From Petaurus breviceps papuanus (taxonomy: Eukaryota > Chordata > Mammalia > Diprotodontia > Petauridae), in assembly GCA_028583685.1 (NCBI GenBank), contig JAMXIF010000231.1:1230562-1294561 (forward strand): a DNA stretch of 64,000 bases, in the 5' to 3' direction. The notes under the pieces were generated by a model. That model was not told the DNA's origin. It was given only the letters and a program-made list of their open reading frames with translations, and made no database searches. Positions 56,685 to 64,000 of the stretch are shown piece by piece (position 1 is the stretch's first letter; each line of letters begins with the position of its first letter). The position numbers were made by a program, and so were the translations under genes.

Positions 56685-57100
56685 CCGTGCTATTTTTGGC
56701 TTTTTTTCGCAATGAAAGCAGCTGAAAATAATCCTTCCGGGAAATGCCTTTTCCTTCTGCTCTGTCAGCTGTTATCAGCGTTTCTCCACCCTGGGCTGGG
56801 ATTGGGCCGGGCTGGGCCGGGCCTGGCTGGACTGGGCTGGGCTGGGCTGGCCAGGGCAGGCCAGCGAGCCCTCGGCTTCCTCCTGGCAGCAGGAGCTAAA
56901 GCCCCGCAGGGGTGAATTCAGGCGCTTGTCGCCCGTGTTTGAGAGAGAATTGATGGTCTAGTAATGGGCCCAGTTAATCGGCAGGGCATTGCTTCCCTGG
57001 CGGCGGTGGCGGAAGGAGGATGCCAGGGCCTCATTGGCTGGGAGCAGAGCCAGCAGCAGCTGAATGAAGGCAGAGCCCCCGGGAAGGAGGGAGGGCCACG
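56685..57100. other. Candidate conserved element with MEF2-like site and G-rich run
   Basis: CTATTTTTGG (56690-56699), GAAAATAATCCTTCCGGG (an ETS-type CCGGAA core on minus) and CAGCTGTTATCAGCG lie left of a GGGCTGGGCT run (56797-56868). GTAATGGGCCCAGTTAATCG lies right of it. No repeat match apart from the G-rich run. Confidence 0.33.
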
Positions 57101-57979
57101 AAGCTCCGTTTGGGTAAGCCCAGACACCTTCATCTGGGATGTTTGTCTTCATCTGCCCCTCCCCTGCCTGTGGTGCCTGGAAATCCGTCCCAACCTCTCC
57201 TGTTGCTGCCGTCCATGGTGGGCACCATGCGCTGGGCCCCTCCTTGCTGCCCCATAGGCCCCTCCCCACCCCAAGGAGGTCGCAAGCACACCTTGGTATG
57301 GGCACTGGGGGGAGAGGGATGGGCATGGCCTAGGCATGGCAAGAGAGGTGGGCACACCCAAACACCAGTCGGGGGCTTGGCCCCATCCAGGGCCACTAGG
57401 TGTGCTGGGAGCTGACCCCAGAGGCCACCCAGGAGGGAGGTGGTAGACCCTCTTCTTTGCTTCCCAGCCCTTGGGCAGTGTCTCCCCCCAAAGGCCCCCT
57501 TCATTTCTTTTTCCCACTCCTCCCCAAATAAAGCAGACACTTCAGCCTCAGGAAGCTTGCGTTTGCCAAAGGGCAGCTTGAAGGTTGGGGCATGGAGGAT
57601 TGGGATCTGGCCCGGACTCCCCCTCCCTCCCCTTGCAATGCATGCGTCTAAGAGCCACAGAGGGGGAGAATGGGCTCTTTTGTGGCCAGGCCCTGCCCTC
57701 TACCTCCTGGGTGCCCCAGGGTGCCAGAGGGCTCTCTTGTGGAGGAATCGCAAAAGTTTCCAAAGATTCCCCCCTCCCTGGCCATTTTTCTGCAGGTGAA
57801 AAATCCTAGAAGGAAATTGGAGATGACCCCAGGAGGAGGAGGCCCCCAGGGCAGATGGGGGCCGGTGAGGGGCACCCCACCTGCCTGCCACAGCCCTGGG
57901 GCCAGTCTGTGTTGGGGGCTGGGCCTCTCTCCAGAGCCAGCCTCTCATCCTTGTTTAATAATGATCCTAATATTAAGAC
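57101..57979. other. Unassigned GC-rich intronic DNA
   Basis: Many overlapping frames, none with a recognisable domain. No repeat is recognised. Confidence 0.4.
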
Positions 57980-58190
57980 AGCCAGGCAGTGCCCTGGCTA
58001 GAGGCAGGACAGCCAGGGCTCCGATCCATGTTCAGACACTTCCTGGCTATGTGACCTTGGCCAGGTCACTTGCTTGCTGTCTGCTTCAGTTTCCTCCTCT
58101 GTAAACTGGTAGCCTGTAATCCCAGGGATTTGAGCAGGACCCAATGAGGTAATTATTGTAGAGTTCTTTGTAAACCTGGAAGCAGCATCT
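57980..58190 (+). repeat. MIR SINE, near full length
   Basis: CAGTGCCCTGGCTAGAGGCA, GCTATGTGACCTTGGCCAGG, CTTCAGTTTCCTCCTCTGTA, ACCCAATGAGGTAATTATTG and TAGAGTTCTTTGTAAACCTG follow in order. Confidence 0.9.
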
Positions 58191-58639
58191 TTATCATACA
58201 GAAATGCCAGCCCCTGACTGACAGTCTCATTAGCCCTGCTCCTTGGGTTTTCACGCTAAAGGCACTGTTTGCTGTTTTCCTGTTCTCTGGATCTTGGCCT
58301 GCCTCCTCAGGTGCTTGGTGGGCTGGCCTTGGGGCCACTTTGGAAGCCCAGATGCTGTGCTGGTTCCCTGCTCTCCTCCAGCCTTGAAATGCTGAAATGG
58401 GGTCCTTTCCTTGGTCTCCCTGTGAATTCAGTGGGACACGGTGGGCTTCCTCGGTCCTGCTGCTTGGACCCAGTGGCAAGGCCAAGGTCCCCCAGGCCAG
58501 GCTCCTGGGCACATGATGAGCGCCAGTGCTGACCCCACCGCAGCAGGGAGGAGGATGAGGCCCTGGCCCTGGCCCCCTCTGGTTCCCTCTGCTTTGGCAG
58601 CTGGCCTCTTTGCCCTGTCCCTTCCCAGCGTTGCCCTGA

Positions 58640-58960
58640 ATGGGGGCTTTGTGGCTTGCTGACGTCATGCATCGGATTGTATTAATATGTTCTCAAGGCA
58701 GAACCTATAAAAGCAATTTTCAGCTTGGCCATAAAATCTTCCTGTGAACACAAGCCCTTTTTGTTGGGCGGCTGCATTCTCGCAGGAGAAAAGGTCCCAT
58801 TGTGCCCTGCGGGCCGCTGTAGGTCAGAACCCTCGGCTGCTTGGGGGGGCAGGATTCACATGGGGTTTTTGAGCCCGAAATAGTCGCGGCCCTGTTTGAC
58901 GCACCATGCCGTGAATGGGATGAATGGCGCTTGTGCCTCTGTTCTCGGCAGCTGGCACAC
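58640..58960. promoter_or_regulatory. Candidate control element: full CRE followed by TATA-like box
   Basis: A palindromic CRE, TGACGTCA, at 58660-58667 is followed 38 bp later by TATAAAAG (58706-58713). Then come a repeat-free stretch and CpG-containing DNA (GAAATAGTCGCGGCCC near 58880). This is a promoter-like arrangement on the HDAC4 strand, but no downstream exon is recognised, so an enhancer is as likely. Confidence 0.35.
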
Positions 58961-61299
58961 TGCTGTCATCAGAGAGGGCAGTGGGGGATTCCCACCTCCC
59001 CACCCACCCACGAGGCCATCCTTGCACAGGTCTGGCCCCATGCATGTGTGCAGCCAAGTAGCAAGTGCATGGCCACGTTCTGCAAGTCCTCCTGTGTCGG
59101 GCAGTACTGGTTCCCAGATTCTGACGTCAGTGACAGGCAGGTTTCCCTCCATTCTGAAAGATTTGGGTCCCCAGGCAGCAGTTCGAGGTGGTAAATCAGG
59201 TTTGAAAAGTCACTAAAGAAACATCCGACCCAGATTTACTTAGGCTGGCCAGGATTCAGCATGGAGTCAACCCATATCCCAGAATCAAGCATGTTTCGTG
59301 CCTCCTTCCTCCTGGCTTATCTTCCCTTCCTGCCCCTTGTAAGGGCTAGATCCCTCCCAGAGGAGGCTTTGAGATTTTAGCCCTGAGAACTCTGTCCTTG
59401 TTCTGGGTATTGTCAGGTGTCTGGCAGGATCATGCTTCAGGATTAGCATCGTTGACCATGTTTCAACACTGACAAAGTGGTGCTCTCAGGGAGTGACTCC
59501 TAACTCCCAGGAAAGAGCTTTAGTGGGGATGGAATTGTGTGGTGCCCACTTGTAGGAAACCTGATATGCCCCAACTCGGACCTACCCGACATAAATTAGG
59601 AAGCAATGATGTGCACTATAAAAGCTTTCTTGACTTTATAAAAGGATCTGCCTCTGGATTCCTTTAAATAGGGAGCTTCCAGAGTGCATTTAAGTATTTG
59701 GTGCTGACCATTAACTGGAGAAGCTGGTTCGAGGAGGGAGGGGGTCGGAAGGGAAGCGAGGGCATCTGTGAAATGAGAATCACTTGGCCTTGGAGCATAG
59801 CAGAAGGTGTGGCTGACGTGGCCAGCTGCATTAGGAGACAACAGAAGAAAGAGGACTCACTCTTGTTCATGAACATCTAGAGGCCGAATCCAGGGCCAGT
59901 TGCCTGGTCTCCCCCCTGAGAGGCAGCAGCAGCATCTCAGCCAGCGGGCCAGCTGCCTCTGACCTGGGAGGAGGAGAAGGGAGCCTGTGGGGGCTTGAAG
60001 GTGTCTCCCTGGGTGCCCCTGTGCTGGCTTTGGCTCTCAGTCTCGGTCTCCAGCTTCCTCTTCGGTGGGTGAGCAACGGAGCTCTTTTGGACAGTACTGG
60101 TGCTTCGGGGATTGGGGGGCAGGGGAGAGGCATGGGGAAATCTTGGGAGGCACTTGCCCTGCGTTACTCCTTGACCTGCCAAGGGAGGCTGGAGCTCATT
60201 CTCTCCCTGTTGGCATTTACACCCCTGGGGAGACCCCTACTCCAGGGCGCTCCGAGGTTCACAGACAAACCTGCTCCCAAGATCTCCTTTCTGTTCAAGG
60301 GCTGTCCAGCAGCAGGTCAAGGCTGCCATTAGCGCAATGTGTATGGAGGTAATGGTCATTGTTCTACTTCCACACATCCCAGTGATGGCTTCTGCCATCC
60401 CTAAAGTGCTAAATCTGGAATCCTGGGCTCTGACCCTCCCTGCAGGAGGGGCCTTATGTGGTCCTGGCAGGGCCCATAACTAGGCTGTGCCTGTCCGGTC
60501 TGGGGAAGGCAGGGAGGGCCGAGAAGATCCTAGCCAGCCACCAGCCTGAGTGGCGAAACTTTGTTTGGGGAGGGGGCCGGCAGGATGGTGACCCCACCGT
60601 CATCAGAGGATGCTTTTCCTGTTCTTGCTGTGAACCAGGCGCTGTTGGGCTCTGAGGGGATGGAACAGAAGCCAGGCCATCTCTGACCACAAGGCACTCG
60701 CCCTGCCCTGGGAGGTTGGCATGTTCCCCCATCAGCCAGAGAATAAATGCTGAGGGATGAATGTAGGGGGGAGGAGGGGTGATACTGACCCCTGGCATGT
60801 CCAGAGGAGGCACATCTGGATCTGAGGGAAGAGAGGGGAGGGGAGGGGCGGGGGGGGAGAGGAGGGAAGGGGAGCACCTCTGCACTGGGGGGCTGCCCTT
60901 GGAGCTGCTGAATGGGGTTTTGTATCCCCAGAAGAGCCAGCCTGTCCCTGTGGCAGGATTGTAGAGTGTGGAAGCCTGTGTCTAGGAGGCTGGGGCAGGT
61001 CTTAAATGGCCCTCGAGGCCCCAGGCTCAAGGAGAGTGGCTCTGAGGGGCTGGGGCTGAGTTGCCTGCCTCCTGGGCCCCCACAGGAGCACCCCTGGGGA
61101 GGGTTTGAACATCTGCGGGGGCCTTTTACAGACCTGGCTCCCATGGAAGCCATCTCTTGGGCCTGGGCCCTGACACCTTCATCTCTTCTCTCTCCTCCCT
61201 TTTGTGCTGGCCAGTGGCTCCTCAGTTCCCTCTGAGCTCAGCTTCCGCCCAAGCCTGCAGCCCACATTGCTCTCTCTAAGACAGTCTCTTAATTTGCAG
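58961..61299. other. Unassigned intronic DNA with a G-rich run
   Basis: 60826-60875 is GGGGAGGGGAGGGGCGGGGG-type (G-quadruplex-prone). No confident interspersed repeat or exon elsewhere. Confidence 0.4.
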
Positions 61300-61520
61300 C
61301 TGATATTTCTATAACACTTTGCAGACAGTGTGCCAAACACTCTACGATTACCATCTCATCTGGCCCTCACAGCAACCCTGGGAGGGAGGTTGTTATGATC
61401 CCCATTTCATAGATGAGGAAACTGAATCACGCAGCAGGTAAAGGATTTGTCCAGGGTCACACAGCTGGCAGACGTCTGAGGCTGGACTTCCTGACTCCAG
61501 ACCCAGCATCCTTTCTGATG
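61300..61520 (-). repeat. MIR/THER1-type SINE
   Basis: TATTTCTATAACACTTTGCA, CTCACAGCAACCCTGGGAGG, CATTTCATAGATGAGGAAAC and CCAGGGTCACACAGCTGGCA are in antisense order. Confidence 0.88.
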
Positions 61521-61799
61521 GCCGCCATATTTACAGGAGCGTTGATGCCCATCTCTCCTTGATAGCCTCGGAGTTCTCCTGGGTTTCTGTGGTTGTGCTC
61601 TTGCCCGGCTCTTCCCCTACCCCCCTCACAGTTCCTTCTCAGTCTTCTGTGCTGGATCTTCAGCGTCTAGTAGGACCAGGCCCCCACTGTGTGTGGAATG
61701 ACCTTCGGAGCCCGGCATTTGATGGCACCCTTTAAGGCTGGCTGGACATACTTTACAGTCTTAGTGTGACCAGGAGTTGGAGCCCAAGATGGGCTGGTG

Positions 61800-62000
61800 T
61801 TTTTCTCTGTTTAGTATCCCCTAATAAACAGTAATTTGTTTTTGGTTCCAGATCGGTAGCTATTCGAGGGAAAAAAAAGGGGAAAAAATATCTGAATGAA
61901 GACAACCTGTCTTAAATATAGCACAGGAGATAAAGATAGCAGGCCTGTTAGGCCTGAGATGCTTTGGAGGTTAGTATAAAAATACCTCCAGGCAAGATCA
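61800..62000. other. AT-rich patch, candidate conserved element
   Basis: CTAATAAACAGTAATTTG, AGATAAAGATAGC (GATA-type) and GTATAAAAATACC, without repeat match apart from an A8 run. Confidence 0.3.
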
Positions 62001-62997
62001 GCGAGCTCCATGGTGGAGGAAAGCAAACGACCCACTCTTTCCTCTACATGCTGGCTGCTGCTTTTCCTGGCTCAGCCCTAGCCCTGAGAAACAGTAGAGG
62101 CAGCCTAGGGTGGAGAGGCTTCCGGGGGGCAGGGCTTTGCAGTCAGAGGGTCTGGGTGTGCCCAGGTGGTATGAGGGGTTTAGATCACCTGGCCTTTGTG
62201 GTCCCCTCCAGCTCTGGCCCTCAGACCTTCCAACTTGGAGCTAAGTCAAGGCCACCTCCTGGTGGGGTCCCTAGTTTCACACCCTGTGTCTGTTTCTGGT
62301 GGCTTGCCAGGCTCTCAGAAGGGCAAAGGCTGGGTGACCCAGAGGCATGGCTGCTATGGAGGCGCCCCCCATTCAGGATGGCCTTGCGGCCTTTCCATGT
62401 TAGAGTACTGGAAGTGGATCTTACTTAGATGGGGTTGTCCTGGGGATTAGCTGGGATGAAAAGAATATGAACTTTGGGAAAGTGTCACTTGGTGGGATTG
62501 TTTGCTGTAGATTATGAGCCCTCCCCCTGCCTGGAGTCCAGTCATGTGACCTAGAGTCTGGCAAGCCAGCCCCCACCCAGCACATGGAGAGGGATCAGAC
62601 GGAGCACGTTCTGTCTTGACTGTGTCCTCAAACTCTGTGTCTTGGTCTGCCCCACCAGGCCATCTGCTCGGTGTCAGGAGTGGCCCTCAGGAATCTGCCT
62701 GGTTGCTGCCTTGGGCAAGAGTTCTCAAGGCCTTCCCAGTTCTCTTGACTGTGTTGGGATGGCGTAGACATTCCCCAGGTCTGCTCACATTGGGCACCAG
62801 TCACGTCGCCTTTTTGGGGGGATGTGGTCGTCACCTTTGTCTTTGGGATTCCCCATTCTTGTCTGCTGGCTGCTCAGGTGGGAGGTCAAGGTCATGGGCT
62901 GGTCACTGTCCACCCTTCCAAGTTGGCACCGTCTGACTGCTCTTACCCTCTCGCTTCCCTGCCAGAGAGACATCCAACCTATCAAATAGTATTCTTG
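62001..62997. other. Unassigned intronic DNA
   Basis: No repeat or exon is recognised. Confidence 0.4.
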
Positions 62998-63052
62998 GAA
63001 AGACCCCCCCCCCCCAAAAAAAAAGTGTATGTGTGTGTATAGATATAGACAC
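62998..63052. repeat. C13-A9-TG compound simple repeat
   Basis: (C)n, then (A)n, then a GTGTATGTGTGTGTATAGAT run in 55 bp. Confidence 0.9.
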
Positions 63053-63711
63053 GAGACCTTCTCCAGTCCCTCCACTCTGTCCCCCATAGCTTCCATCTGG
63101 CTGCTCCTAAAGCCCATCTCTGAACCGAAATTCCAGGGGCTCCTTACATCCACTAGGACAAAATATCACTGGCCATGCCACCGAAAATGTGAAGTCCCCT
63201 GACTCTTCCAGCCTTGTTGGCATTACAGATTTTCTGGCCAGAGCAGCTGGCCTTGGCTAAGTGATACCTGCCGTGTCCTTCCTTGTCCCTTCAGGCCTCC
63301 CAGAGACCTTTCCCATCCCCCTACCCCAGTTTCTGGTGCCCCTCCCTCATCGCCTTGGAGTTGCTGTGTCTCTAAGTTGTTTCCTATTGGAATGGAAGTT
63401 CCCCAAGGGCGGGTGGGCCTGTCTGTTCCTGCCTGTGGCAGGCCTGTAAACCTTGGTTTTGTTGGGGGGCTGTCACCAGGGCTCGCCACTCCCAGCTAGG
63501 TCTTCCAGCATGTAAAGCAGCCCTTCCTTCCCATCTCTTCACCAGGCATGGCCGATGTCGGGGGTCTGCCGGGATAAGCAACCCCTGTAGCCCAGGGGGT
63601 CTCCTTCTGCTTCTGAAACTTTCTTACATTAACCTGAAGGCTCCTGAGAGTGGTTCGGCTGCTGCTTAATTTTTCAATACATTCATTGGTGTTTGAAAGT
63701 GAAAGCCCTGG
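63053..63711. other. Unassigned intronic DNA
   Basis: Small L2-like scrap at 63385-63450 (GGAATGGAAGTTCCCCAAGG). No exon is recognised. Confidence 0.4.
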
Positions 63712-63866
63712 GGTGGCCAGGTGGCCCAGTGAGCAGAGTATTGGCCCTGCAGTCAGGAGGCCCCGAGTTCAAATCTGCCCTCAGAGCCTTAACACTTACT
63801 AGCCATGTGATCTTAGGCAAGTCATTTAACCCCAATTGCCCTGCCTTCCCTCCTCCAAAAGCCAAA
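63712..63866 (+). repeat. tRNA-derived marsupial SINE
   Basis: Head GGGTGGCCAGGTGGCCCAGT, GCAGTCAGGAGGCC, B box GAGTTCAAATCTG, AACACTTACTAGCCATGTGA, GCAAGTCATTTAACCCCAAT and TGCCCTGCCTTCCCTCC, then an A-rich tail that continues as the terminal microsatellite. Confidence 0.95.
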
Positions 63867-64000
63867 AAAGGAAAGGAAAGGAAAGGAGAGGAGAGGAGAG
63901 GAGAGGAGAGGGGAGGGGAGGGGAGGGAGGGAGGCAGGAAGGAAGGAAGGAAGGAAAGGAAGGAAGGAAGGAAGGAAGGAAGGAAGGAAGGAAGGAAGGA
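63867..64000. repeat. GGAAA to GGAGA to GGAA microsatellite grown from a SINE tail
   Basis: About 134 bp to the window edge: GGAAA units, then GGAGA and GGGGA units, then GGAA. It directly continues the SINE tail (CCAAAAAAGGAAAGG), so it probably arose from it. Confidence 0.95.

Overview
The window looks like intronic DNA of a marsupial. Four copies of a tRNA-derived SINE are read (three on the minus strand and one on the plus strand), plus an edge fragment. All carry the marsupial-type head (GGTGGCnCAGTGnnTAGAGC), the GTTCAAATC B box and the CAAGTCACTTAACCCC tail. The SINE tails reading CCAATTGCCCTGCC, and a second SINE subfamily at 51560, point weakly to an Australian-type marsupial rather than an opossum. 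L1 3' ends, many L2 and MIR remnants and long TG minisatellites complete a typical mammalian repeat mix. No bacterial, viral or compact-genome features are present.

I can support one protein-coding exon. At 38254-38325 (+) a 72-bp exon, bounded by a strong polypyrimidine tract plus AG and by GTAAGT, encodes the N-terminal peptide of histone deacetylase 4 (HDAC4), about residues 8-31 in human numbering. The gene runs on the plus strand. The exon with the start codon must lie upstream of the window, and the exon starting VDV, followed by the glutamine-rich coiled coil, must lie downstream. Thus 1-38253 is the 3' part of one HDAC4 intron (intron 2 if numbering follows human) and 38326-64000 is the 5' part of the next.

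Layout: 1-5000 holds a SINE fragment, an AT-rich patch, a solo LTR (2661-3179) with a 5-bp target duplication, and a consensus MEF2 site. 5000-11100 holds TG and purine minisatellites, L2/MIR remnants, a SINE with an internal TG expansion, and an AT-rich likely conserved element (8610-8800). 11090-12185 is locally CpG-rich. 12452-12837 is a whole-looking MITE flanked by TA. 13155-25250 alternates minisatellites with L2/MIR debris and a second likely regulatory patch (22780-23350). 28610-29330 is the longest repeat-free, AT-punctuated block and the best candidate enhancer. 33765-34720 is a nested pair of L1 3' ends. Just after the exon come a 71-bp tandem repeat (38331-38590) and a 195-bp tandem duplication (39081-39480). 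45367-45555 is a 26-bp GC-rich minisatellite. 47770-48720 is a TG array followed by a polypyrimidine array. 51560-51714 is a SINE with a perfect 16-bp target duplication. 54619-55145 is a second solo LTR, inserted in an 18-bp minisatellite. 56170-58960 holds further candidate control elements. The window ends in a SINE whose A-rich tail has become a long GGAA-type microsatellite.

Nothing here amounts to a new gene system. The points worth a second look are the minisatellite abutting the HDAC4 splice donor, the MITE with five internal direct repeats, the LTR/minisatellite junctions, and candidate control elements carrying MEF2-type sites inside the gene of a MEF2 corepressor. Calls of conservation are judgements from base composition and repeat absence; no alignment was possible.
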